Shown: positions 44,243 through 53,015 of the stretch, piece after piece | Position numbering within the stretch: the first letter of the stretch is position 1 | Layout: every line of letters begins with the position of its first letter | Assembly: GCF_007990225.1 (NCBI RefSeq) | Contig: NZ_BJWF01000004.1 | Coordinates: 1 to 64,000 of the forward strand | DNA: 64,000 nucleotides | Direction: 5' to 3' | Source of the DNA: Enterococcus villorum | GTDB taxonomy: Bacteria; Bacillota; Bacilli; Lactobacillales; Enterococcaceae | Position numbers and translations under genes: made by a program | The notes under the pieces: model-generated | Databases searched by the model: none | What the model saw: only the letters and a program-made list of their open reading frames with translations | What the model was told of the DNA's origin: nothing

Positions 44243-46351
44243 TTATTTTGTCAGATCATCGGATGGATAAAGATTAGTAGTCGTTTTATTCCCATTTCTA
44301 GAATAAACACTTGTTGACTTGTTTCCTTTTTGTTGTTCAATCGCTTCATTTTTTTCTGCTTCATTTTTTTCTGCTTCATTTTTATAGTTATATTTTTTAG
44401 GATCAATGGTCTGGAATCCTTCTGGCACATAAAAACGTAATAAATTTTCTTGGTTTAATTTATCTGATAAGCTTAAAACATTTTTTACTTGTTCTTGCTC
44501 TTTCTCTATTTCTTTTTGAATACCGGCCGTTTTTGGATCAATGATTTCCCCCGTTTGATTACTATAAGTCTTGCCATTTAAAACAGTATAATCAGGTGTC
44601 ACAAAATTTCCGTTTCTAAATGCGACTACCTGATCATGCTGATCAGAGAGCAGGTCGGTCCCAAAATAAATGTAGTTTTTATCATCAATTCCTACTAAAT
44701 GAAGTAACGTAGGTAAAACATCAATTTCACCACCATACGTATGCTTAATCTCCCCTTTTGTATATCCAGGAATATGAAACATCAGTGGAACTCTTTGTAA
44801 TTGTGCATTATCATAAGCATCCCAAGTATCAGCATCCTTTCCTAGCGCTGTAGCAAGGTCTTTATTATCCGTATTTGATATACCAAAATGATCGCCATAA
44901 ATGACAAACATTGAGTTTTGATAAATGCCAGATTTTTTCAAATACGTAAAAAATTGTTCCAATGATTGATCCAGATAATGAGCGGTACGAACATAATCAT
45001 CTACAGTACTATTACCTGTATTTAAAGATGGAAAATCAAAATTCTTATCATCTGTATAATAGGGTGTATGGTTCGTTACAGAAAGGAACTTGGTATAGAA
45101 TGGTTGTTGCAAATGTTCGAGGTATTGCGCCGATTCTCTAAACAAATCTTTATCTAAAATACCATAGCCTAATGTCTCATCTGTGCGCTTAAAATAAGAG
45201 CGATCAAAGAAATTATCGTAACCTAAATTTTTATAGACGTGATCTCGATTCCAAAAGCTGGCCACATTCCCATGGAACACTGCACTCGTGTATCCTTGTT
45301 GTTGTGAAAGAATCGCAGGAGCCGCTTGAAACACATTATCAGAGCCAAGTTCCGTAAACAATGAACCTTGTGGCAATCCAAACGTTCCTGTTTCTAACAT
45401 ATTCTCAGCGTCACTTGTTTTACCTTGACCCACTTCATGGAAAAAATTGTCAAAACTAATGGTTGATTGATTTTTATAAATGCTATTCAAAAATGGCGTA
45501 ACTTCTTGGCCATCTACTTTCATGTTAATTAGAAATTGTTGAAAACTTTCTAAATGAAGAACGATAATATTTTTCCCTTTCGCTAGTCCAAATGTTTCAG
45601 GATTAGGTGTTGCATAGTGCTTTTTCGTATAAGCTAATACGTCATCAATTCCGTTGCTACTTGCATGGGCACGTACACTATTTGTCATGCCTGTTTTGAT
45701 GGCATCATAGATCGTATACGCATCAATCCCAAGATATTTGACAATATAAGAACGGTCAAAAGTTCGTTGCAACAATTGCGGACGGTTTGCCTCACTAAGT
45801 GCTAAATTACCTGAAAAAATGAGTGCTGCTAGACAAGAAACCGCCATTGCAATGGGCTTAGAAACCGCTGGGCTATTTATAGGAATCTTTTTCACAAGCA
45901 ACCAAATCAGTAAACCAATAAATACTAAAATATCTAACCAATATAAAACATCATGTGGCTTCATTAATGAAAATGAGCTTCCAGATAAACCTTGAGAAAC
46001 TTTTGAAAAACCTAAAACAGATTTTATTGTAATAAAATCGGTAAATTCTCGATAAAAAATAATATTTAAATAGAGCAAAAGCGTATTTAAAATATCTATA
46101 AATAAAAGAAGAAACAATGCAGGCTTTATTTTTTTTACATATAAAGCTAATCCAAAAAACAACAGGGTTGTTGCAATTGGATTGATCCACAAAATAAAAT
46201 ATTGGATACTTCCTTCTACTCCTAATGAAAAATCAACATAATAGGCAAAAATGGTTTTCAGCCAAAAGAAAAAGCTGGCGGTCAATACAATAAACAATCG
46301 ATTTTGGCACAATTTTTTCAAATGTGTCACTCTTATCACTTCTCTCTTCAT
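44243..46351 (-). CDS. ltaS: lipoteichoic acid synthase family sulfatase
   Basis: A 702-residue LtaS-type protein. Five N-terminal membrane segments (residues 15-205) are followed by an extracellular sulfatase-fold domain. The catalytic Thr lies in EVGQGKTSDAENML (about residue 305), with HGNVASFWNRD near 365 and YGDHFGIS near 490 carrying metal ligands. LtaS polymerises glycerol phosphate from phosphatidylglycerol onto glycolipid to make lipoteichoic acid. The C-terminal tail has an unusual NEAEKNEAEKNEA repeat and may be wall-exposed. The ATG 46351 lacks a ribosome binding site; an in-frame GTG at 46330 has GAAGAGAGAAG upstream and may be the true start. Confidence 0.9.
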   Translation of the reverse strand: MKREVIRVTHLKKLCQNRLFIVLTASFFFWLKTIFAYYVDFSLGVEGSIQYFILWINPIATTLLFFGLALYVKKIKPALFLLLFIDILNTLLLYLNIIFYREFTDFITIKSVLGFSKVSQGLSGSSFSLMKPHDVLYWLDILVFIGLLIWLLVKKIPINSPAVSKPIAMAVSCLAALIFSGNLALSEANRPQLLQRTFDRSYIVKYLGIDAYTIYDAIKTGMTNSVRAHASSNGIDDVLAYTKKHYATPNPETFGLAKGKNIIVLHLESFQQFLINMKVDGQEVTPFLNSIYKNQSTISFDNFFHEVGQGKTSDAENMLETGTFGLPQGSLFTELGSDNVFQAAPAILSQQQGYTSAVFHGNVASFWNRDHVYKNLGYDNFFDRSYFKRTDETLGYGILDKDLFRESAQYLEHLQQPFYTKFLSVTNHTPYYTDDKNFDFPSLNTGNSTVDDYVRTAHYLDQSLEQFFTYLKKSGIYQNSMFVIYGDHFGISNTDNKDLATALGKDADTWDAYDNAQLQRVPLMFHIPGYTKGEIKHTYGGEIDVLPTLLHLVGIDDKNYIYFGTDLLSDQHDQVVAFRNGNFVTPDYTVLNGKTYSNQTGEIIDPKTAGIQKEIEKEQEQVKNVLSLSDKLNQENLLRFYVPEGFQTIDPKKYNYKNEAEKNEAEKNEAIEQQKGNKSTSVYSRNGNKTTTNLYPSDDLTK

Positions 46352-46746
46352 TTTTGTACATTTTGCTCTTCAAAAATGAAAATTCTCTAAAAAAATGGTT
46401 ATTTTAAGATTTTTTTTAGAATTAACCTGAGCAATCTGCATATATGATAAAAGAAAAAGAAAACTCAGATTGAAGGAAAAAAAGGACTCTCCCCGTTTTA
46501 CTCCTTTTTTTCTTATCGCTAGTTTAAGCAGTTGAGATTTTAGCCACTTCTAACTTTCAATAAAAAAATAGTAAAATTCTGTATTTCGTTCGTGCTTTTA
46601 AGACCACCCAACCAATTGAATTACGATTATGAAACCAAAACAACTTTTCATGATACGCAACAACTAACACTTGTTGCGTATAGTAAAATGAATAGAGATT
46701 CATAGTCATGTGGTTTAAACATGCGCTTTGTATGTTTTAACATTTT

Positions 46747-46761
46747 TTGCAAACGTTATCA
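46747..46761 (+). promoter_or_regulatory. CcpA cre site before the small secreted protein gene
   Basis: TTGCAAACGTTATCA matches the cre consensus WTGNAANCGNWNNCW at every position. It lies 22 bp upstream of the ATG at 46783, where bound CcpA would block transcription. Upstream 46352-46746 is AT-rich with no gene. Confidence 0.75.
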
Positions 46762-46782
46762 AAAAAAGAAAGTAAAGATTGT

Positions 46783-47082
46783 ATGAAAAGAAAAATTGTG
46801 TTAACCCTAAGTATTTTGAGTTTAGGCGTGTTTTTGAGCAGTCCCCAGTTCGCAGATACTGCTGTAAACGAATCAGGACATTCTCATGAAGAGACGGTTT
46901 TAACAAATGAAAGAGTGTCCGCTGAAACATTTCATACAAACAAACGTGGGATGGGATATTACTGGAAATGTCATACTTGTGGCTATAATAGTGCCTGGCA
47001 TTTATTAGCAAGTACGGCTGTTTCAGCTGCAAATAAACATGCCCAGCAGAAAAATCACGTAACGTCAGTGTTTCCTAATTGA
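46783..47082 (+). CDS. small secreted Cys/His protein, unrecognised
   Basis: A 99-residue protein with a signal peptide (KRKIVLTLSILSLGVFLSS, cleavage near PQFADT). The mature part of about 75 residues ends in a compact domain YYWKCHTCGYNSAWH, followed by 14 residues and HAQQKNH, a Cys2-His2-like set that could bind zinc. I do not recognise the family. There is no lipobox or wall anchor, so it should be released. The start is ATG 46783 with only a weak AAAGTAAAG upstream; a TTG 36 bp earlier overlaps the cre site and is less likely. Confidence 0.6.
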   Translation: MKRKIVLTLSILSLGVFLSSPQFADTAVNESGHSHEETVLTNERVSAETFHTNKRGMGYYWKCHTCGYNSAWHLLASTAVSAANKHAQQKNHVTSVFPN

Positions 47083-47289
47083 GCGATTGAATAAAAAGTG
47101 GTCAGCTTCAAGAACCAAATATAGAACCCTTTTAGCAATCACTTATTGTCGTTCAATGTTTTTCATGCAACAAACAAGTTTTTCAAAGATTATTATTAAA
47201 ATTTTGGTGAAATTTCGTTATAACTTTTAAAGAAGGCCTTAGAGTCCCCATTCTCTAAGGTCTATCTAGAGAGCTCATTGCCCTTATCA

Positions 47290-47400
47290 TTATTTTAACA
47301 ACTGTAGAGATGTATTATGATCAACTAAGATCACATAATAGTCCCCTAATTGATATCTCACTACAACAAATATCTCGCTATTTAGCTTAATAACATCCAT
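47290..47400 (-). CDS. possible 36-residue ORF or gene fragment
   Basis: The frame from ATG 47400 encodes DVIKLNSEIFVVVRY and YYVILVDHNTSLQLLK, with coding-like composition, and the open frame extends upstream to 47436. There is no ribosome binding site. It lies downstream of yolD on the same strand. The inverted repeat CCTTAGAG/CTCTAAGG at 47237-47260 may end the plus-strand gene before it. Confidence 0.3.
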   Translation of the reverse strand: MDVIKLNSEIFVVVRYQLGDYYVILVDHNTSLQLLK

Positions 47401-47524
47401 TCCATGAATAATAGTTTTTGTGCCTGTAGGAAATCAAAAGAAATCATTTTGTTTCGATTGTATTTTTTGTTTCCCGGAGTTTATATGGTTTACAAGAAAA
47501 TTTTAACACTATAAATCATATGAT

Positions 47525-47869
47525 TCATAGTTGGCTCCATTTTTTTGTTTCGTAAAAAGTAATGTTTCTGATTTCATCATAGTGGACTTTTTGTCTATCT
47601 ATATAGATACCTAGTTCATCACACCCACTAATTTTGCCAACGATATCATCAGGATAACTGCCCTCCATATCTCGTTCTTCTTTTTGAATCGATACAAGTT
47701 GATTCTTGATTATAGCAATATTTAATACCGCTGAAATTTCTTCAGGTGTCATTTGTTCTTTTGCTCTATTATGATTGCCTCTTTGCGCCTTTGCTTGATC
47801 AATTTTTTCTGTATGGTCGGATAAATAAAAACCCGTCCATTTCAATCGTCCTCGATCTTCAGACTCCAT
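47525..47869 (-). CDS. YolD-like protein
   Basis: A 114-residue YolD family protein. The conserved DRGRLKWTGFYLSDHTEKI start (near residue 5) and the DDIVGKISGCDELGIYI core are visible. YolD-like genes are found next to Y-family polymerases of the UvrX type and probably modulate them. Its start codon overlaps the polymerase gene by 11 bp, indicating translational coupling and control by the same LexA-type operator. Confidence 0.85.
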   Translation of the reverse strand: MESEDRGRLKWTGFYLSDHTEKIDQAKAQRGNHNRAKEQMTPEEISAVLNIAIIKNQLVSIQKEERDMEGSYPDDIVGKISGCDELGIYIDRQKVHYDEIRNITFYETKKWSQL

Positions 47870-49190
47870 CGTCCATCATTCCTCCATTGCCACCTGCATG
47901 CCCACCGACTAACTTGCTTCGTTTGATGCTTCGTGCTCCATCTAATAATGATGAAGCATGTACAATGGACGTGAAGCCATATTTTTGTCGGATTAGGTCG
48001 ATGATCTTGTCTAAGTTTTCTTTATCAATTTGTTTTTGTGGTTCACTGAATAAATCCAACTGCAATGAATCTGTATAAAAAAGTTTGCTATAAGTCACGC
48101 CAACGTGTCGAACCTCTTGTCCTTCATAATACTTATTGAATAAATAGAGACAGTAATTTTGTAATTCTTTGGTATTATTCGTGACTGGTACTTTCATCTG
48201 GTGTGAAAAACCTGGTCTTGTTTCTAAAATAGACGTTCCTATCGATAAATGGACACAACCAGTTTTACAATTGTGTTGACGTATACGAATCGCAACTTGT
48301 TCCGCCATTTCTTTGATTACCAGTTCGATTTGATCTTTTCTAGTATAGTCATTCGGAAGCACTTGCGAATTACCGTAAGACTTCTCTTTGGTTGGTTCTG
48401 GTGGGATCGCTATATCCGTTCGGTCAATACCATTCGCATGAAAATATAATTGAAGCCCTATCACCCCTAATTGACTTTTGAGTGCATAAGGATCCCAATT
48501 GGCTAAGTCTTTGATACTCATAATTCCCTTGTGATTGAGACGTTTTTTCATATGCGAACCAATTCCCCAAAAATCTGTCATTTCAGAAATATTCCAGACT
48601 TTCTCTGGAACACTTTGATACGTCCATTCAGCAATAAACTCTTCATTATTCTTTGCTTCATTATCTAAAGCGAGTTTAGCCAACAGCGGATTATCGCCAA
48701 TTCCGATAGCAGCCACTAACCCCGTTTCTTTTTGAACTTGCTCCTTGATTAATTTGGCTAACTGTCTACGCCGTTCACTACGTGTTTTTGCCTTAGTAAA
48801 AAGATTTAATGATTTCGTTACTTTAAGAATTGATTCATCAATCGAGTAGATTAATAAATCTTCATCTGCGACATATTTTCTAAAAACATTGTTCACTTCA
48901 AGATTTCGCTGAATGTAAAGATTCATCCTTGGTGAGACAATGTATAATTCCTTAGGATACGGTTGTGGCAAATCTCTTGGTCGACTCACATTTGTAATGT
49001 TATATTTCTTCTTTGCTGTAGGCGAAGAAGCTAAAATTAATCCACCTCCTGTATGATCTGCTTGACTCATCACAACTAAAGGCGTTGTTAATGGATCAAG
49101 GTTTCTTTCGATACACTCAACACTCGCATAAAATGACTTAATATCAATTAGAAAATAATCATTTATCGGTTCTTTTGAGTAATCAAGCAT
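47859..49190 (-). CDS. uvrX: UvrX-type Y-family DNA polymerase
   Basis: A 443-residue ImpB/MucB/SamB-type translesion polymerase. The catalytic DIKSFYASVE (about residue 16), the second metal site YSIDESILKVTK near 106 and the helix-hairpin-helix FWGIGSHMKKRL near 185 are intact. It bypasses DNA lesions. ATG 49190 has GGGGGAG six bases upstream and is preferred over 49214. It is the first gene of the polymerase-YolD pair and is preceded by an SOS operator, so it should be induced by DNA damage. Such genes often ride on mobile elements. Confidence 0.9.
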   Translation of the reverse strand: MLDYSKEPINDYFLIDIKSFYASVECIERNLDPLTTPLVVMSQADHTGGGLILASSPTAKKKYNITNVSRPRDLPQPYPKELYIVSPRMNLYIQRNLEVNNVFRKYVADEDLLIYSIDESILKVTKSLNLFTKAKTRSERRRQLAKLIKEQVQKETGLVAAIGIGDNPLLAKLALDNEAKNNEEFIAEWTYQSVPEKVWNISEMTDFWGIGSHMKKRLNHKGIMSIKDLANWDPYALKSQLGVIGLQLYFHANGIDRTDIAIPPEPTKEKSYGNSQVLPNDYTRKDQIELVIKEMAEQVAIRIRQHNCKTGCVHLSIGTSILETRPGFSHQMKVPVTNNTKELQNYCLYLFNKYYEGQEVRHVGVTYSKLFYTDSLQLDLFSEPQKQIDKENLDKIIDLIRQKYGFTSIVHASSLLDGARSIKRSKLVGGHAGGNGGMMDDGV

Positions 49191-49212
49191 GTTTCTCCCC
49201 CATTCCAAAACC

Positions 49213-49242
49213 ATTATACAAACATATGTTCTTTTTTGTAAA
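49213..49242 (-). promoter_or_regulatory. SOS promoter with LexA/DinR operator
   Basis: TTTACA (49237-49242) and TATAAT (49213-49218) are 18 bp apart, and AGAACATATGTTTG (49219-49232) fills the spacer. It matches the Gram-positive LexA (DinR) box with GAAC and GTTT half-sites. Repression would be relieved by DNA damage. Confidence 0.85.
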
Positions 49243-49516
49243 GAAAAAAATAATAATGGTCTTTTTATAAAGCAATCATTCAGCTAAATCAGCTCATCAT
49301 CATAAAAAAGAGCATCAGCCGTTCACTGACACTCTTAGTATTCAAAATATAATTTTATTTTTTCTTGTATAAAACGTAATCTGCTTTCTCTGATTTATCT
49401 ATTGTTTCTAGCAGGGTGAACAACTGTTACGCACATGGAGCGCCAAAATATAGAAAGGTACGTCTTTCCCGTATCAAGCCACACTCTCTTTTAAAATCTA
49501 ATAACCTGCTTTTTTA
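49243..49516. other. gap between fic and uvrX, no gene seen
   Basis: The stretch has a weak hairpin near 49315-49340. A plus-strand frame at 49416-49640 runs antisense into fic and has no ribosome binding site. Confidence 0.4.
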
Positions 49517-50281
49517 TCAGTCCCTAATATTTCCCTTAAATTTAAAGCGCTCCAAAAATTCTTTGTACATGTCCTGTTCCATGCCGATTGTATCCAACAG
49601 AAAGCCTTTGTTGTCGTTCCAAGCATTAAGACCACGATAGTAGAAATCCCTATGAACATCTTTTAATACGAAAGGAACAATATTATGTTTCAAACATTCT
49701 TTAAACATCAGTAGTCGTCCTGTTCGTCCGTTTCCATCTGCAAATGGGTGAATACGTTCGAATTTAACATGAAAATCTATGATTTTTTCGAGAGTCATTG
49801 GTGAAGCATCTTGATATTCATCCATCAACTTTTTTAATTTGGGAGCAACCTCTTCAGGTGAAGCCGTCTCAATTTCTGTATAACCAATACCTATAATATT
49901 TTCAATAACCTTGAACTCTCCTACAGGCTTTAAAGGATTATCTTCATCTGAAGTCCCCTTCTTTAGAATGCCTTGAATGGTTTTAATAAGCTTCAATGTA
50001 AGTGGCTTATCATAGTTATCTAAAATGTAATCAAACCCTTTGAAATGATTTTCAGCTTCTTTGATATCATCTATTTTAGTCGCTTCTCCGTTATCAGCTG
50101 GTGGAACTAAATTATTTTCAAATATTAAAGCTGTTTGTTTTTCAGATAGCCGTGATCCTTCAATTTTATTGGAATTATATGCCATCTCAACTTGCGTAAT
50201 ATGATAAATACTTCCATGTATATTCCCTTTTTTCTCTAATTGAAGGCGTGTGACTAAATCTAATTTCTCAATGTCCACCAC
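49517..50281 (-). CDS. Fic family protein
   Basis: A 254-residue Fic protein with the full active-site motif HPFADGNGRTGR at residues 178-189, which transfers AMP or another nucleotide part to protein targets. The N-terminal inhibitory helix motif NSNKIEG (residues 36-42) is present on the same chain, marking a self-inhibited class II Fic protein. Targets are unknown; some family members act as toxins and others as regulators. GTG 50281 has AGGAGG nine bases upstream. The upstream neighbour is a remnant of hicB. Confidence 0.9.
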   Translation of the reverse strand: MVDIEKLDLVTRLQLEKKGNIHGSIYHITQVEMAYNSNKIEGSRLSEKQTALIFENNLVPPADNGEATKIDDIKEAENHFKGFDYILDNYDKPLTLKLIKTIQGILKKGTSDEDNPLKPVGEFKVIENIIGIGYTEIETASPEEVAPKLKKLMDEYQDASPMTLEKIIDFHVKFERIHPFADGNGRTGRLLMFKECLKHNIVPFVLKDVHRDFYYRGLNAWNDNKGFLLDTIGMEQDMYKEFLERFKFKGNIRD

Positions 50282-50308
50282 TACGGATCCCTCCTGTTCC
50301 TTGGATCG

Positions 50309-50497
50309 TCAATTTTTTAATAAAGCTTCAGTCATCGTTTTAGAAAAATTGATTCCCTCGTTTGTAGCACGTACATTTAACCAATGTGGAATCTTAATTG
50401 TTTTTTTATCTAATCTTTAATTTTTTAAATAATCGCTAAGTTCCACTGAAATGAATATCGAAAATTCAATTTTTGAATCATAGGACGAAAAACTTGA
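50309..50497 (-). pseudogene. remnant of a HicB-type antitoxin
   Basis: This C-terminal fragment encodes ISVELSDYLKN, then a TAA, then DKKTIKIPHWLNVRATNEGI, NFSKTMTEALLKN and a stop. This is the HicB swivel end plus its DNA-binding tail. The N-terminal half is missing, and no hicA gene is next to it. The frame is interrupted by one TAA, and a QRL or KRL reading would restore it. Confidence 0.7.
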
Positions 50498-51067
50498 TTA
50501 CTTGTTCGTTGCGTCTTGTATGGTATCTGTTGTTTTTGTTGAACCAGCCATCTCAGGTTGATCCTCCGTCATCGTGTCAGAGTGTTCTTTGACTTCTTTC
50601 ACTTCTTTATTCATTTTTATCCATTCTTTTAGTCGTGTGTCTACGACTTCGCTATTTACTTTATCAGAATAGCTGGTTATTACTTTTCCATTTTTTAATC
50701 GTGCTAATTTTTCTTTATCATGTGTTAAAAGTAAAACAGTTAAATTTTTATCGTTGAATTGATATTGTCTAAGTGAAATGGCACTCAAGACATCGTCGAT
50801 ATTGATAAATTGATTACTTTCCTTTTCTTTTGGCAAATAAATCTCTAATTCTCCCTTATCGTAGTTGGCTACTAATCGGTAGTCCTCCCACCAATAAGTC
50901 GAAAATTCTTTTTTAAATTTATCTACTGATTGTTTACTTGCAATGATTTTTTCTGATTCTAGTTCCGCAATATCCGCCGACATCTTTCCTGAACCAATTG
51001 CTGAGAAAATAAGCAATAAGAAAAAACCAACTAACCAAAAGAGAAGAAAAGGCCGTTTTTTTCTCAT
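50498..51067 (-). CDS. signal-anchored protein of unknown function
   Basis: A 189-residue protein with a single N-terminal membrane segment (FLLFWLVGFFLLLIFSAIG, residues 7-25) and an extracytoplasmic domain of alternating charged helices and strands, ending in a Thr/Glu/Asp-rich tail. The WWEDYRLVANYDKGELEIYL segment (20 residues, about 59-78) is the most conserved-looking part. I do not recognise the family. ATG 51067 is chosen over GTG 51079 for ribosome binding site spacing. Confidence 0.55.
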   Translation of the reverse strand: MRKKRPFLLFWLVGFFLLLIFSAIGSGKMSADIAELESEKIIASKQSVDKFKKEFSTYWWEDYRLVANYDKGELEIYLPKEKESNQFINIDDVLSAISLRQYQFNDKNLTVLLLTHDKEKLARLKNGKVITSYSDKVNSEVVDTRLKEWIKMNKEVKEVKEHSDTMTEDQPEMAGSTKTTDTIQDATNK

Positions 51068-51389
51068 ACCTTCCTTCACTCCTATTCAATTTTGCCTATT
51101 CCATTATATACAAAAAATGAAGAATAAAGACAGAAAAGTTATTAAATAATTTTCATTATTTTTATTTAATAAAAAAACCTCATCAAATAAGTGCTTGAAA
51201 GGAGAAGTAGATTCAAGATATAATTCTTACTAAAATAATTTTTGTCATCGATTGGCTAGCAGGAAAAAGATAATAATCATTAATTAACCTATAGAATTAT
51301 TTTGAAAAAATAAGTTCAGCACACGAATATAGGCTTTATAACGCACAAATAATGAATAATCTTTATCTTTTTTCCTGGCCACTCTCTTT
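51068..51389. other. AT-rich gap, no gene seen
   Basis: This 322-bp region upstream of the signal-anchored gene has many A and T runs and no ORF with a ribosome binding site. It holds the promoter of that gene and the 3' end of the ABC operon transcript. Confidence 0.4.
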
Positions 51390-52940
51390 TTATTTGATTA
51401 CTTGAAAATTATGATTAACCTTCGCTTTAATCGTTTGATGTTTTCGTAAATAGTCAGCAATTAATTCTGTCATATCAATTGGTATTTCTCGAATAATTTT
51501 CTCTGCTGAAAACATTTGATAATTTCCTCCACCAACTGCTCGATACTGATTCATGACCACTTCCAACTCTTCCTCAGGTTGGATCTTTTTTCCTTCTTTT
51601 TCTAGCTTCGTAATCCTTTGTCCTACAGGCATACTCAAGTCAATCAAATAGTTAATCCCTTCATACATATCATAGTTATAATATTGGGGTTTAGGTTCAA
51701 TAAAGGCTTTATTAAAAACGATCTCCTCTGATTCTACAGCAAGATAATTTGCTGTTTGCTCTAACGCATCTCTTAAATCCTGACCCGTGATTTTAAGGAC
51801 AGCCAATGTATTCGGATAAACATAATTGGTAATAATTTCACGCATGGTGATTTGTTCACCAAAGCCTTTTCCTTCATTATTGAATAAAGCTGTCCCGGAA
51901 ATCTTGGTCTGACTAGCCTCCATCTGCACACGATTAATAAACTCAATGTAAGGATGTTCTAAGACACGTGCCTGCATTGGATCTGTGATTTGCATATTTC
52001 CATGGACTTTACCAACTGTTTGATCAAGCCATGTTTCTAGTTCAGCTTCTGTCTTTTTCACTAAATCTAACGTTTCCTTATCCGTTTTTACATTCTGCAT
52101 GGAAACCAATTCTGCTTGCCCATCAGAAACACGATATCCCTTTTCAGTTTGTTGAAGCGTCAAAGTGATTTTCCCTAAATATTCTCCTCGATAACCTGGT
52201 TGTATCACAGGAATACCTTGCCATTTGGTGGCAATCACTCGGTGCTGATGTCCCGTAATAAATGCATCTATTCCAGCTACTTCCTCTAAAAGTTGATATC
52301 CTTCATTTTCACCAGTCAATGCTTCTGTCGGATTGCTGGTCTCTAAATCTCGCTCAAAACCACCATGGTAGGCAACGACCACAATATCAGCCAATTCTCG
52401 AAGTTTAGGTACATAGTACTTCGCTGTTTCAACTGCGGAGACAAATTGTAACCCTTTAATTGTTTCAGGTTGTTCCCAGTGTGGGATATATTGCGTTGTT
52501 AACCCTAAAATTGCCACTTTGATGCCTTGTTTTTCACTTATCACATAGGGTTTACCAAAATAAGGCTTCCCTTCTTTATCCAGAATATTCGCAGAAAGTA
52601 CTGGGTGGTGATAGCTTGCAATTGCTGTTTTTAAATAGGATAATCCATAGTTAAATTCATGATTTCCTAAGACACTTGCATCTATTGTTAAATGATTTAA
52701 CACATTTGTTAATTCTGTTACGCTATGCTTTTGACTTTTTGCTAAATAATAGCTGTATGGAGAACCTTGAATAAAGTCGCCATTATCAATAACAAATACT
52801 GGGTCAACATTTTCTCGCCGTATTTCCTTGATTTTATTGGCAAGTTTCGCATAGCCATAAGGTTGCTCTTGATCGGTGGCATAATTTGTTGGAAAAATAT
52901 AACCATGAACATCACTTGTTGCTACTAATGTTATCTTCAT
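51390..52940 (-). CDS. cytosolic 5'-nucleotidase/cyclic phosphodiesterase-like metallophosphatase
   Basis: A 516-residue protein with an N-terminal calcineurin-like phosphoesterase domain: SDVHG at residues 9-13, DNGDFIQGS near 51, GNHEFNYG near 96 and GHQHRV near 230 supply the metal ligands. A C-terminal 5'-nucleotidase substrate domain (from about 320) follows. Unlike the secreted UshA and CpdB types, it has no signal peptide, so it acts inside the cell. It ends an operon with an ABC importer and an MBL-fold hydrolase. I infer that it dephosphorylates or cuts a phosphate ester brought in by that importer. Confidence 0.88.
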   Translation of the reverse strand: MKITLVATSDVHGYIFPTNYATDQEQPYGYAKLANKIKEIRRENVDPVFVIDNGDFIQGSPYSYYLAKSQKHSVTELTNVLNHLTIDASVLGNHEFNYGLSYLKTAIASYHHPVLSANILDKEGKPYFGKPYVISEKQGIKVAILGLTTQYIPHWEQPETIKGLQFVSAVETAKYYVPKLRELADIVVVAYHGGFERDLETSNPTEALTGENEGYQLLEEVAGIDAFITGHQHRVIATKWQGIPVIQPGYRGEYLGKITLTLQQTEKGYRVSDGQAELVSMQNVKTDKETLDLVKKTEAELETWLDQTVGKVHGNMQITDPMQARVLEHPYIEFINRVQMEASQTKISGTALFNNEGKGFGEQITMREIITNYVYPNTLAVLKITGQDLRDALEQTANYLAVESEEIVFNKAFIEPKPQYYNYDMYEGINYLIDLSMPVGQRITKLEKEGKKIQPEEELEVVMNQYRAVGGGNYQMFSAEKIIREIPIDMTELIADYLRKHQTIKAKVNHNFQVIK

Positions 52941-53015
52941 ATTTTATCCCCTATCTCATTCATCAAACATTTAGGACTAAAGCATTCAAGCTAAAGTCCT
53001 AAAATCATCCTTATT

